From: Skeletonema tropicum
Taxonomy: Eukaryota > Bacillariophyta > Thalassiosirophyceae > Thalassiosirales > Thalassiosiraceae
Length of the DNA stretch: 64,000 bases
Direction of reading: 5' to 3'
Assembly: GCA_037178625.1 (NCBI GenBank)
Contig: CM074130.1
Coordinates: 1,798,001 to 1,862,000, forward strand
Shown here: positions 22,480 through 34,748 of the stretch, one piece after another
Position numbering within the stretch: position 1 is the first letter of the stretch
How the letters are laid out: each line of letters starts with the position of its first letter
The notes under the pieces: generated by a model
Told to the model about the DNA's origin: nothing
Databases searched by the model: none
The model's input: the letters and a program-made list of their open reading frames with translations, nothing else
Made by a program: the position numbers and the translations under genes

Positions 22480-23010
22480 ATGACACTGCCAAAAATCACC
22501 TTCGTTGGCGCATTGCTCGCGTCCACCATCAGCGTTGCTTCATCTTCATCATTTGACACACTTGCAGCACGGCAAGAGGCGAAGCCATTTTATCTCAAAG
22601 ATATTCAGATCGGTGATACAACTCTGCCTTTCTCTCCGGTCTCTGTTGTCATCGCAATCCTCTCCATAATCATGCTCCTTAGAAATCTATTGGGAGGGCC
22701 GAAGTCGTCAGCAGTAGCATCGCATATCTTGGTAGATGACACGGAAGAAGCCAAAGCTAGACTAACCGCCATGAAGAAAGATATTAACGATTTCACTAAA
22801 TTCAAGGGTGCAGCCCAACGCTACTCAAAGTGCCCCAGTGGCAAGGCATCGGGAGGGAACTTGGGCAGGTTCTCTCCGGGCATGATGGTGCCTGCGTTTG
22901 ATAAAGTTATCTTTGACAAGGAATCCAAAGTCGGACAAGTCATTGGACCTATCAGAACTAACTTCGGCTACCACTTGATATGGATTGAAGAACGTGAACT
23001 TGTGGAGTAA
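22480..23010 (+). CDS. parvulin-type peptidyl-prolyl isomerase, membrane-anchored
   Basis: The protein has 176 residues from ATG 22480 (AACAACCATGAC context). Residues 1-22 look like a signal peptide (ITFVGALLASTISVASSSS), and a second hydrophobic segment lies at about residues 47-66 (VSVVIAILSIIMLLRNLL). The C-terminal 100 residues are a parvulin rotamase domain: ASHILVDDTEEAKARL, then CPSGKASGGNLGRFSPGMMV, PAFDKVIF, and GPIRTNFGYHLIWIEER. Such enzymes speed cis-trans isomerisation of prolyl bonds. The domain lacks the Pin1 phosphate-binding basic loop as far as I can see, so it resembles the bacterial/plastid type. The double hydrophobic N terminus suggests an endomembrane or plastid location, but no clear Phe cleavage motif is seen. 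Confidence 0.86.
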   Translation: MTLPKITFVGALLASTISVASSSSFDTLAARQEAKPFYLKDIQIGDTTLPFSPVSVVIAILSIIMLLRNLLGGPKSSAVASHILVDDTEEAKARLTAMKKDINDFTKFKGAAQRYSKCPSGKASGGNLGRFSPGMMVPAFDKVIFDKESKVGQVIGPIRTNFGYHLIWIEERELVE

Positions 23011-23107
23011 ACAATAATTTAAACAAAACCTTCTTAACATGATGTGTTAGACAATATTATATGAAGAAAGAAAAAAAGACACTTTCCCTCACACACAAAA
23101 CAGCACT

Positions 23108-26100
23108 CTAGGACTTCCTCCATTTCTGTTTGGTCTCATCGAATGCCCTCTTGGCTAAATTACTTAATGTCACACCTGCACCCTCTTCACCTCCAAGCTG
23201 GAGCAATGCCTGAATACCACCCTCTTCCGCAATCGTGATGTGATTGTTGAAATTATCAGCCAGCTTCAAAAGTGCGAGCCCCGCCCAATGTCTTGCATCG
23301 GAGTGCTTGCTGGCCATTATAGAAACTAAAGGTCGAACACCGCCCATTTTTGTCAGGGGTACTTGAAATGACTTATTCTTCGCTAGGAGAGCAAGTGCGA
23401 AAGCTCCGTAATATTGACTCTCTTCGTCAACGAGTGATATCAGTGCAACTGCTGACTTCAATGCATTAGCTTCTTGTAGCCTTCGGTGGTATTCTTGATT
23501 TTCAGACAAGAGGGCCAAAAAGTAAGCTGCCGAACGCTTAGTTTCGATCGATCCCGCAGCATCTAACTTTTGGACTACTAAAGGAAGAAAGCTTTCCATG
23601 TCAACAATTGCTTTCAAGATGTCGGCATCTTCCGCCAAAGATCCTAACAGATAGATACAAGCGTGAATACTCTCGTCGTCTTTACACGAATTCAATGCAG
23701 ACAGCAAAGAAGATAGTCCGTTTTCTTGTACAACAAGGTGCTTCGTTTTTGATTCTGTACACAGCACTAAGCCGTTCAGAGCCAACAAGGCAAAGTGCCG
23801 CAATTTGAGATCAGGATAGGAAGTCGCCTCCAGTAATGATCTGACAAAGCCGCCGCCAACAATTTGCATCCTATTCTGACTTGATCCAAGCGACAGTGCG
23901 GCTATTGCAAGGGATGCTCGACGTTCAACTTCCAAATCTGGATATCTCAGTATGAATAGAAGCACACGAAGCACACCTTGCTTCACTATCGACTCCTTCT
24001 GAATCTGTGTTCCGATGCACAGGTTACAAAGCGCAAGTGAGGCAAACCGCTGAGTTTCGCTGTCGGCACTTTTTGCGAGTTTTGACAAAGCCTTCGGAAT
24101 CTCTTGTGAGATCATTGCCTCTCTGATGGCAGTATCGACGGCAAGGTTTGACATTGCCCGTGTAGCACCTCGAAGAAACTCAACGTCGCTGTTTGCTGCC
24201 GAAGCATACCGAATAACTTCCACTCCTCCCTCCATAGCAACATATTGTCGAGTTTCTGGCGACGCTGCTAGATTAGCGACAGCACAGACCGCTTCTCTAC
24301 GCACATGCGGGTCTGTGTGACTGCAAAGGCGTAAAACTGCACTGATTCCATCTTTTTTCATCATTAATCGACCTTCCTCAGTTTGAGACATTGACGAAAA
24401 TGAGGCGGCAGCTGACCTTTGATAGTCCAACGAGGCGCTTGTAGAAAAATCGAGATAAAGTGATAATGAATCCGCTGCAAACAAACTTCGCTGGACTTCT
24501 ACGCTTGATGCCATGAAACGCAATGCAATTGCAACATATCTCTTACAAGCCTCACAACCTGCACGACTAAGATTGTCGAGAATTTTGAAGCCACCTTCTC
24601 GATAGATTGCTTGCTGCGCCTTCTCAACAGAACACAAGTTTGCCAAGGCGCGAGCACAATCCTTCATTTTTTGTGAAAGTGAGGAAATAAGGGATTAAAA
24701 ACTAAGCAATGAAAGGACCATATAGAACAGGCTTGAATATCTTACCTTCAACGTATCACCGTGATCGATTGTCGAAAGTTTACCAATCGCCTTTACCACT
24801 GCATGTGAAATCATGATAGGCTGGCACTCCAAATGCTCACTCAAATTTGCGATGATGGCAGCAATTTGAGATTTCAGTTCAGCAGTTGCTTTTGAGATGC
24901 TGCGGATGACGGTATGTAAAATACCGCTGTCTAAAAACTTGTCTGTTATGAGACGGTTGCACGATAATGAACGCAATGTTGCAGCAGCTAATACATCAAG
25001 GTCCTTTTCCTTGTCATTGAGCACTTCTGTCATAAATCCAGGAATGCCAAGCTTGAAGAACGCATCCTTCTCCTCGCTACTTGCGCTGAGATTTCTCAGT
25101 GCGCTCGCAGCATATTTTCTAGTGCATTCGTGTTTTGACTTCATTAGTGTCAACATATACTTCAGCCCGTCGTTGCTTACACCTGTTGAGAAACCCAGCT
25201 TGCTAAATGATAGCGCTGCTAGGCAGTCACAATCTTCACTAGCGGCAGTTTGAATTTGGACGAGACTTTTTAGTCCGCCGCACTGAAGAAAGTTTGGATG
25301 TAGGTCTGTGGAAGACAACAAGTTGGAAACGGAGCGAATAGCTTCCCGTTTAATACCCGTCGATGCATGAGACAGTCTATGAATAATAGTTTCCATTGCA
25401 TTAGCATTGATGAGAACAGGATGGGTTCTGCTGTCCTCTGCAACATTTGCTATTGCACCAATACTGAACCTAACTGTGGCTGAATCATTGCTCTTGGCAG
25501 AGTCCATCAGCATTGACGTTGCAATTTGAGCCATGTTCAACCGGTCCCGCAAGCTTAGAGATAAAGTGAAAAGGCATGATGTAATTTCTCTCCGAACGTC
25601 TTCATGATTCGAGTTGATCGCGTTTGTCAGAGTTAGAAGAATACCTTGATAAAACAGCCCGTCTCTGTTCTTTGCGATAGATGCTAGCCTTCGAAGCGCC
25701 GAAATGGCCAAGCATTGTTTATTTGTGTCATTTGATCTTACGAGGTCAATCAAAGACACAACCACTCCTTCATCCGCACCAATATCGTGTATCAATTTAT
25801 CACTAGAAGTAAGGTTGGCAAGTGCAAAGAGGGCAGTGACACTTTGATTGTCTTTGCAGGCACTGACAAGCATGTTCAAAACTTCATGGTCAACCAGAAA
25901 TGCATGATTTGTATCGTTTGCACACAAGTTAGAGAGACACAAGAGTGCACATTCACGAGTCTCTGAATTGCCCTGGCGTGACAGATTAACGATTGAATGA
26001 AGACCCCCGTGCACAACGATTTGAGATTGAGTCTTCTTATCACAACTCATATTTGCGAGGCACAAAAGACCAAATCGTTGCAGAGGCGTATCATATCCCT

Positions 26101-29100
26101 TGAGACACATAATAGCAGCCTGCAATCCACCACCTCGGGTAGCAACATTCCTTGTTTCGTTACTGGATGCGATGTTTGACAATATCATAATTGCGCATCT
26201 TTGACAAAGCAAGTCACGACTTTGGCAGGCTGCTCCAACAAATTGCATCAAACCGCTTTGTGCAATCATATTAAGACTTTCATCACAAGCCGAAATGTTG
26301 CAGAGTGTCAACAAAGTTGCTCTGTGAAGATTAATGTCATTTAAGTTGGCAGCCACACTTTCAAGATAACATAGCCCACCAGCAGCCAAAATTTCAGATC
26401 TATGCTTCTCGGCTGAGGACAAATTACAAATCAACATGGTGATGTAAACTCTGCACTCCACATTGGGTTCTTCTTTGATCAAACCAAATAATTCACTGAG
26501 GCCAATTTCCTTGGCCACATGATCTCTAACACAAGACATAGTGGTCAAGTTGCAAAGAGCCATGATTGCATATTTGCTGGAGGCTGGGCAATCACCAAAT
26601 GCGATATGACCAAGCACCCGAATCAAGTCCTCTCGAACAAAGTCACTTTCATGACTCGAGCAAGTAGATAAATTGCAAAATACCATCATTGTCAATACAG
26701 TCACGCCATCGTGCGCCGAAGCGCATAGTGGAATCAAATAGTCTATTCCATTACACGACAATGCAGAAAGCTTGTTTTCTTCGACTCTTGTTAGGCGGGA
26801 TAATGCGTGGCATACATTTCTCTGACAACTACCGCCCGAAGATTTCAAAATCAATACCAGAGGATGTATTCCTCCAAGATTTCCGATGTGTGCACTGATC
26901 TCATCATTTATAGCAATATTCGTTATCGCGGCAGCGGTATATCTGCACGTCTCCTCCTCCTGACATTGAAGGAGACCAATCAATGCATCCAGGACACATC
27001 CAATGAAGCTGTTGTGGTTTCTAGGCGTACTTGATATCAACGCTAATGCACGAGCCGAATTCTGTTTCACTGCTACACTGTCATGTTTTGATAACGAGAT
27101 GAGATGATGGAGGATTCCCATTTGGACTAAATCAACTTTGTTTTGTGCATGTTCCGCCAGGTTTGCAATGAATGATGCGCATTCAAACAACAATGCTCCA
27201 TTGTCGTAAGACTCGACACAGTTTGACAAGACGTCTACGGTCGCACTGTTCAGCAACTCTTTCTTCAAGTTCATAGCGACAGAGAGGTGACGCAGAATAC
27301 CCATGGCCAAAACTTTTAACTCAATTTCGGGATGACATGCCAATTCAATTGCAATTCCAACGACGCCATAATCTTTGATGGAAAGCTGGAAGTCACCGTT
27401 TGATGAGATATCCCTTAGTGCTGAGGCACTTTGAACCCGAATCTGAAGATCGTCATGACCTGCTAAACGCATGATGGCTCCTACACCGTCCTTTGAAAAC
27501 AAAATGCCGTGAGAGGCTTCATGTGCAGCTAGTTTCCGAAGCGATAACGCCGCATTGCGCACGCATTCGTAATCAGGTAACAAACTAACACGAATGATTG
27601 ATACAACCCCTCCTTCTTCTTTCAAAATTGCTGCTTGAAATTCTGTCGACGACAAAAGATTTGCAAAGAGCCTGCTAGCCTCCCTAACAATTGTTGTGTG
27701 TTCACTTTCTAACACATGAAGCAATGAGGTAGCTGTGAGAAGTTGACCCAGAGGTATCGCACCACAAAATCGTTCATCTTCAGCAATATTGGCAAGAGAG
27801 CCGAATGCAAATCGACACACTTCTACATTCTGCCAACCTGCTTAGAGCGATTAACGAACTCAACACCACTTTGCTCTTCAACATTTCAGATTTTGCTTCA
27901 TGACGTAGCGCAAGGTGACAAATACCAGAGACAATCTGACGACAACGCTCAATGTTCTCCAAACCACACGCCGTAGCCAAGAACTGTGTTGTTTCTTTCA
28001 CCATCAGATTTTCATTTTCAGTGCACGTGTTTTCACAAAGTCTCCTGATCGCTCCGATGGAATATGTCTGAACATGCGGCAACTCTGTTGCATATTTATG
28101 ATTGATGAGATGTGAAATGGTGCGATGATCGTGCAGAAGTGGATGAGTATCCTCGTAGAGAGATAATTTATCAACAAGATATACCGCGCAGAGATTCAAC
28201 TGCTTGTCGTCCGCGACTGTCATGAGCTGCAATAGCGGAGACACTATTCCCATACTGACAACTTGTGTCCCAACTGTGCGGTCTGTAGACACCATAGAAC
28301 CAATTGCCATACAAGCATAGCACTTGCTCTCAATATCAATCCTGCTGCTATTAGTAACCGTTTGGTCATCGATGATGTTGTTGAGAACGCATAACATATC
28401 TTTGCCTTTGAGTGCCGAGTTCAATTCATTGATTGATAGGTTGGAAATTGTCAATGACGCAGGGCGGCGCACATATGAATCGCTATGGCAACAGAGAGCG
28501 ATCAGAGTCTTCATCATGGCTGGTGTCGTCATGGCGGTGTGTAAGTCGATATTGTTGGACAGATTTGCAAAACACCGTGCCACTTCCTTAACCACCTTTG
28601 GATCTGTGTCAGAAGAAAGACGAGCAAGTTCCGTCAGGGGAAAGAATGTCAAAACATGTGGGTGGAGCTCTTTCACTTCGCAGATGGATCCAATGCAACG
28701 GCACAACAAACTGATACAATGAGCATCATCACAATTCAACAAAGACATGAACTCCTTAATTTCATCTGAACGCGCGAGGTCAAACTTATTTTGGTGGTTG
28801 AGACTCAGCAGTGCCAAAATCGATGAGACTTCTCGCTTGCAGGCAATACATCCAGTCTTCAGCGCTAATGAGAGAACATGAAGGACACCTTCTTCAAATA
28901 TTGCACGCCTCCATTCATCTGACGTTGCGATCGCTCGAAGAGTCGATAAGCCAACCAATGTGTCATTTGAATTGTTTGTGTGACAGAGGTACATGATCGA
29001 CGAAAGTCCCTCACAGCTGACGATTGAAGACCTGTTTTCAGGTTGCGCGGCCAAGTTACAAATGGCAAGTGCCATGCAACGTCTAGATTCAATGTCATTT

Positions 29101-30654
29101 CCATTCGCCTCAGAACGTTTAATGAGACTTTCTAAAGCTCCACTATTCAGAATAGGAGAGTGGAAGTCGATGTTGCTTGCAATGTTACCAATTGTCATGG
29201 CACCAAACATTCTATGAGATGTCAGAGCTTCATTGCAGAGGAATCCTATCAGAAGTTGCATATCTACTTTCTGCAGAATAGTGCTTGCCCTGTCACTCAT
29301 AGTTCCACTCAGCGATAAATTACAGAGAGTGAGGAGTAACCTTTTGTTTCAATTCTGAATCATCAGAATGTACGAGTGCAAGAAGGCCCTCCAATCCTCC
29401 ATTAGATACAATCTGATCACGGATAGAGGAACTTGTAGACAGACCTCGGAGTGCATCCAACGCATGCATTTGAACAAGCCTGCTATTGCATTCGAGACAA
29501 TCCATCAAACCTTCAATTATGCACGATTTATCTTCCAGCGCAGCTCGAGACGTGGCGTTCGACGCCAAGTTTGCCAAAAACAGTAGTATACTTGCTCGAA
29601 GATCAAGATCCGTCGATTTGATGTGATCAAATGTAACTTGTGTGCAGCCACTAAGTGTCAAGCCATATGATGCGAGGTTGGCGAAACATGTCATTGCGTA
29701 TTGCTGCGTTAGACTATCTGCGGGTTGCTGCTGTACAAGTGACACGAGCGGATTGATTCCTTCCTCCTTAACTATTTGTCGGCAAGCATTTTCCGTTAAC
29801 GATGAAAGGTTAGACATGGCCATTGCAGCATATCTACCACACAAAACATCATTGCAACGAAGAGAATCTATAATGAGAGACAAAGCGTTCGACGCCAAAA
29901 TGTCCGAAGCGTTATCACTTTCCGATGATAGATTCGCGAGTGCTCTCATCAACTCTCGAAGAACTGGAATATGTCTCGTGAGCGCAGCAAATTGTAGATG
30001 AAGAATTATTCCTTGCTTCACCATGACAACTTTGTTCCCTTGTTGTTCGGCAATATTGGCCAATGCCCCACACGCTTGATGAGACACGATGGAATCAGAA
30101 TCTCGACAGAGCTTGGCAATTAACTCCAGCCCATCTTTGTCCATTATTCTCCGTTTGTTATCGTCTGAAAGCGTCATGTTCCGCAGCGCACCGGTAACTT
30201 CTCGTTTCAATTCGAGATCATGCCTTGAGGCAAGTGATAGCAAAGCGTCCAACCCTTTGGACTCTGCAATTGTGTTTCGACACTTCTCACTTGTGCATAG
30301 GTACTTCGTAGCCAAACAAGCGTGAAAAGACGTGTCATAATCATCACACACAAGCAAGGTCACGAGTGCTACAGCAGCATTTGCCTCCACTAGAGTGGTG
30401 TGGTTTTGTTTGCGTGTAGAAAAGGAGTGCAGAGCAAAAGACAAACTCCTCAAGGTCTCAACATCGTCTGATTGGGTGAGCGAGAGAATGGTTTCTAACC
30501 TGATAGTACTCAAAAGTAGCTGATGGTTCGATACATCTGTGGCCAAGTTTGCAATTGCCAACATTCCAAAGCGTTCACAACACCGATCCTCAGTAGCAGC
30601 GATGAGGACCTTCAGTGAACTCAATACATCATCGAGTAGGAGATGCTCATGAAC
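23108..30654 (-). CDS. giant armadillo-repeat protein, N terminus lost in gap (frame broken twice)
   Basis: About 2,490 codons of almost continuous ARM repeats of about 41 residues (recurrent patterns such as ALRNLS, ALANLA, CNLS, GGL), enough for about 60 repeats. The last exon is 24661-23108, joined through an 84-bp GT-AG intron (24745-24662; TLK|DCARALANL) to the preceding coding part. Upstream, two single-base frame changes are needed: near 27827 (RLAE then VEVCRFAFG) and near 29337 (KQKV then LLTLCNLS). The 5' end lies in the N gap. ARM superhelices bind proteins, as in Vac8 and importin alpha; no other domain is visible and the partner is unknown. Repeat family: high confidence. Function: unknown. 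Confidence 0.75.
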
Positions 30655-31154
30655 NNNNNNNNNNNNNNNNNNNNNNNNNNNNNNNNNNNNNNNNNNNNNN
30701 NNNNNNNNNNNNNNNNNNNNNNNNNNNNNNNNNNNNNNNNNNNNNNNNNNNNNNNNNNNNNNNNNNNNNNNNNNNNNNNNNNNNNNNNNNNNNNNNNNNN
30801 NNNNNNNNNNNNNNNNNNNNNNNNNNNNNNNNNNNNNNNNNNNNNNNNNNNNNNNNNNNNNNNNNNNNNNNNNNNNNNNNNNNNNNNNNNNNNNNNNNNN
30901 NNNNNNNNNNNNNNNNNNNNNNNNNNNNNNNNNNNNNNNNNNNNNNNNNNNNNNNNNNNNNNNNNNNNNNNNNNNNNNNNNNNNNNNNNNNNNNNNNNNN
31001 NNNNNNNNNNNNNNNNNNNNNNNNNNNNNNNNNNNNNNNNNNNNNNNNNNNNNNNNNNNNNNNNNNNNNNNNNNNNNNNNNNNNNNNNNNNNNNNNNNNN
31101 NNNNNNNNNNNNNNNNNNNNNNNNNNNNNNNNNNNNNNNNNNNNNNNNNNNNNN
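30655..31154. other. assembly gap of exactly 500 N
   Basis: All bases are N. The round length suggests a placeholder for a gap of unknown size. It hides the 5' ends of two divergent genes: the ARM-repeat gene to the left and the membrane protein gene to the right. Confidence 0.98.
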
Positions 31155-33473
31155 ACAAGAGTTTTGATTATTCTGGAAAGATGCCGTACATTGACTCTTC
31201 TCATACAGAACTTTTACGTATTGGTAGTATGGATGTTGACACAGGGTAAGATGCAGTGCATTGACAAGTGACTTTTTTCTATTCGACTTATCTTACACTT
31301 TCTTCTCTGATTCATTCACTATACTATAGGGGAACCACTATTGATCAAGTGTATTCCGCCATGGAATCGGTTTACTTCTCTCCTATTTATATCTTCCCTG
31401 AAAAGGTGAAAGGTGGTGGAGGAGGTGGTTCAGGCGATAATGACGGCGGAACCCCATCAGGTGATGTCACTCTTGCTGTCAGTGTTGTTGAAACTTATAC
31501 TAGTAACGGCAACTATGGTGACTATGAAACATTTTTGGATAATTTGTTCAATGCCATGTCTTCTGTCAGTGCCGGTTCTTGCATGGATGATAAAGATACC
31601 GATCCTCACGTCTCCATGTCACGTGGTGTCAAGTTCAAGAGTTCGGAGCACCAAGCCGGCTACTTCTATGCTGTCAATTTGGAGGTTGCCGTTTGGCAAC
31701 ACATGTATCCAAATGGAGTCATCATTGGCTCTAGCGGGTATGCGTCCTTCCCAGCAGGAAGTAGGGGTAACAAGCAATATGTTGGTTATGGTAACTTGTA
31801 CTTCTTTTTCGACCGTGCCAATATCACAAAAGCATTCCGACCAAGCAGGGACTTGAGTGACGATGAAGCTACCTACTCTACACTGTACTCGAAAGGTTAT
31901 TCTGGAGATTACTACGAAAGTGTTACCGAGGTCGATTTCGATTACTCGGGGTCTCATGATAATGGTGGAGAATGGGAGCATAATCCTTACGCATGGAATG
32001 CAAAGATGGCAATGCATGATATGACTGATGGTTGGGATTTACCCCCAAATTGCGGACAAGAAGGAGAAACTTTTCTTGGGATTCCTTTGTCTCGCAAGTC
32101 ACAGAGTAGCTTGATGGATACAAGTACGTTCCAGGAGCAGTTCGATTTCTCTGTGTTGATGGACACCAATTATACATATATCACGGCGTTCGGAACGAAT
32201 CATGGTTGGCTCATCGGAGAAGTAATTGGTAATGGAGTCGGATCTATTGTCGACAAGGATACGGCTCACATTCCTCTCTTTTACACAGGCACTACCAATC
32301 CAGATCAGGTGAGTGCATCTTCTTGCGCTGTTTGACGTGCCTTGCCCTTCCAACGTTCTACATTCTAACACTACTTTTTGCTTCTTGTTTCTCTTTTAGG
32401 GAGGTATTTCGCTGTCAGATCTTATTGCGATCGTAAAGAAAATACAATTCGGTACATTGTACATCAAACCAGCCTTTGTATTCATCGACGACAATGGTCA
32501 CATCAAGTTGCAATTCGAGGCTGACGCTAATTCGGCTCTTGGATACCTTTACGATAGTCTATGCAAGGAACTTGGTATTTCATGGAACTACGATACCCCT
32601 TACAATAGCAAGGGCGTGTACACCAACTGTGCCATGCATGCTGCCGGCGACCGTGCGAAATATGGATGTGGTAACGAGAACAGTAACCAAGGGGGCTTTT
32701 GTCCCCAAATGACAATTGCCTACTCCGCAAGATTCGCCAGTGAGGACGATGCCGCTGCCTACCTTGCTAAGTGCAACAACTACATTGACTACTGGAGATC
32801 CTTATACCCAAAAGGAGTAGCTGTCGGTACAAGCAACTTCTGTTCCAACGGTGGTTGCCTTGGCCTATTTCTTAACAGATACGATCTATTTTACGTGTTC
32901 AAGCCTGATCTCGGAGGGTCCTGGGTCGAATATGGTGGAGCGTCGATGGCGCCTACAATTTCTCCAGCCCCGACTTGGCCAGGTGGTTGTGACGAGCCAA
33001 GGAACTTTCACCTCGACAGGTGCATGCGGAAAAAGATGAGGCCCAGAGCAAGTGCGGTTGTTTGGGACTCTCTCGGTACTATTGGCCAGTTTTCATTGTT
33101 CATGCTTGTCTTCATGTCGGCTACATTGTCTGTATCAATCTTCTTGGCCCGTGCCAGGAAGAGGAGAAAGCCAGGGGAAAGTTACCTGAACTTCTTCATT
33201 CGTGATGCGACTAAGAAACGAAGCGGGAAGAAAAAGAGGAAGAAGTCGAAGACGAAGAAGTCAAAATTAACTCGCGACCTTGAAAAAGCTATGTTGGAAG
33301 GCGAGGAGGAGGAGAAGCCAAGTAGATCTAGATCCAAGAGTGCCAGTAGGTCGAAGAGTGGGAGCAGTCGTTCAAAAAGTCGCACTCGTTCTTCACGGAG
33401 CAAAAGTCGAAACAGATCTAGCTCCAAGTCTAAGAGTAGATCCAAGTCCAAGACTAGGCAGCAACTGGTTTAG
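31155..33473 (+). CDS. membrane protein with duplicated extracellular region and Arg/Ser-rich tail, 5' partial
   Basis: Visible exons are 31155-31245 (frame from 31157), 31330-32308 and 32400-33473, with GT-AG introns (DTGGTTIDQVYSAM; TNPDQ|GGISLSD). More sequence lies in the gap. The large extracellular part contains two distantly similar regions (VWQHMYPNGVIIGSSG with YGNLYFFFDR, and DYWRSLYPKGVAVGTSNF with YDLFYVFKPDL), so an internal duplication is likely. One transmembrane helix follows (IGQFSLFMLVFMSATLSVSI, about 33073-33140). The tail is a Lys-rich patch and about 50 residues of SRSKS/RSSRSKS repeats, as in proteins phosphorylated by SR kinases. I do not recognise the family. A type I orientation is inferred; the signal peptide would be in the gap. 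Confidence 0.7.
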
Positions 33474-33876
33474 GAGTGCGCCCATTTCATGGCGCCGTAT
33501 TTGTTGAGAGGAGTTTATTATATGTAAATAATTTAGGGGGCACAATACAGAGCTTAAAATAAATGTGTAATGAAATATTTTTCTAGCTATGATGTAAGTA
33601 TGTTAATCGAACCCATACCATTTAGATCTGCATGTCAGTTCTATCAAATAGTTGCATTGCTCATGTTGCTACATACCCATGGAATCTCTTGATGGTCTCA
33701 AGATAGCACGAAAATTGCTCAGAATCTAGGCATAATCTTCCTAAAGGCGTTCCCCGTTGAGTAGCACCAACTAGTGATAGGTAGATCTTCATCACTACAA
33801 AAGCTCGTCTGATCATTTCCGGGTGTGTCATACACACAAATAGTAGTAATAATAATACAACATCTACATACATATC
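33474..33876. other. convergent intergenic region
   Basis: About 400 bp between the stop codons of two convergent genes. It is AT-rich, with AATAAA-type words near 33553 that could serve polyadenylation. A 70-codon minus frame at 33661-33873 has no recognisable domain. Confidence 0.45.
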
Positions 33877-34748
33877 TTAAGAAGAATAAAGTTTCCTCAC
33901 AATTTCGTCAAACTCTTGACATGCTCTCTCCAAATTATCATTGACGATGATGGCATCAAAGTTACCGGCATCGTACCATAGTCAATCTCAGCTTTTGCAT
34001 TCTGAAAACGCCTTTGCAGAGATTCTGGTGTTTCGCTCCCACGACCCATTAGTCTTTCACGAAGTGTATCTATAGACGGAGGTGCAATGAATATGAACTT
34101 GGCTTGAAGTTCGGGAAGAACAACTTGTTGTTGTAGCGCTGATGTGTGATGTTGTTGGTGCAATTGCTGTTTGTTTTTCAATTGTTGTTGTTGTTGTTGA
34201 GAATCTTGGAACTTTTTAATCGATTTAACTCCTTCTACATCAATATCAAGCAAGCACTGCTTGTTCTCAGAAGAAGATGACGCATCAAATATAGACTGAA
34301 ACGATGTCCCATACATGTTTCCGTGAACATGAGCATGCTCTATGAAGAAACCACCCTCGTCAACTTTATCCAACATGAACTCTTTGTTGCAGAAATGATA
34401 ATGCACTCCATCAACCTCCCCGGTACGTGGTTGTCGTGTAGTATGAGAAACGCTAAACACGAATTTGGGAAGGAGAGTGTCACTGCTTGGTTTGGAGTTA
34501 TTGTCCTCCATGAATCGAGAGATGATAGTTCCCTTCCCTACGCCAGATGGGCCGCATATGACTAAGGGTTGCATCGGTACCGTTTTCGAATTCTGGTTGC
34601 TCGCCTTCAAGGAAGAAGACGAGAATGAAAGGGCGTGCAAAGAAGAGGTACTTGGGTGATGTACTCTCTTAGGCAGCACGAAAGCCGTACATGGTCTAAA
34701 AGATGCCATGGCGAAGAACATCGTTTTTTTACAGCGGCTGAATCTCAT
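33877..34748 (-). CDS. guanylate kinase, plastid-type, with a frame break near the 3' end
   Basis: From ATG 34748 the frame reads a targeting region (FFAMASFRPCTAFVLP, with the diatom-type Phe motif) and then guanylate kinase: P-loop ICGPSGVGKGT, SHTTRQPRTGEVDGVHYHF, FIEHAHVHGNMYGTS, LLDIDVEGV and AKAEIDYG. It phosphorylates GMP to GDP with ATP. A Gln/His-rich insert (about 34130-34210) separates the usual DIDVEGV and FIFIAPP strands and is not typical. Near 33971 the frame breaks: the normal C terminus (GNFDAIIVNDNLERACQEF...) continues in another frame to the TAA at 33877-33879. A missing single base or an extra two bases would explain this. Either it is an assembly error or the copy is damaged. 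Confidence 0.83.

Noticed and set aside
17221..29340. Programmed +1 frameshifting as the firm explanation of the ARM gene frame breaks
   Set aside because: No shared slippery sequence was found, and guanylate kinase has a break in the other direction, so assembly indels remain at least as likely.
30615..31271. Open frames crossing the N run
   Set aside because: They exist only because N codons are not read as stops.
33661..33873. 70-codon minus frame with hydrophobic start
   Set aside because: It lies in the 3' region of two convergent genes and has no recognisable feature beyond a short hydrophobic run.
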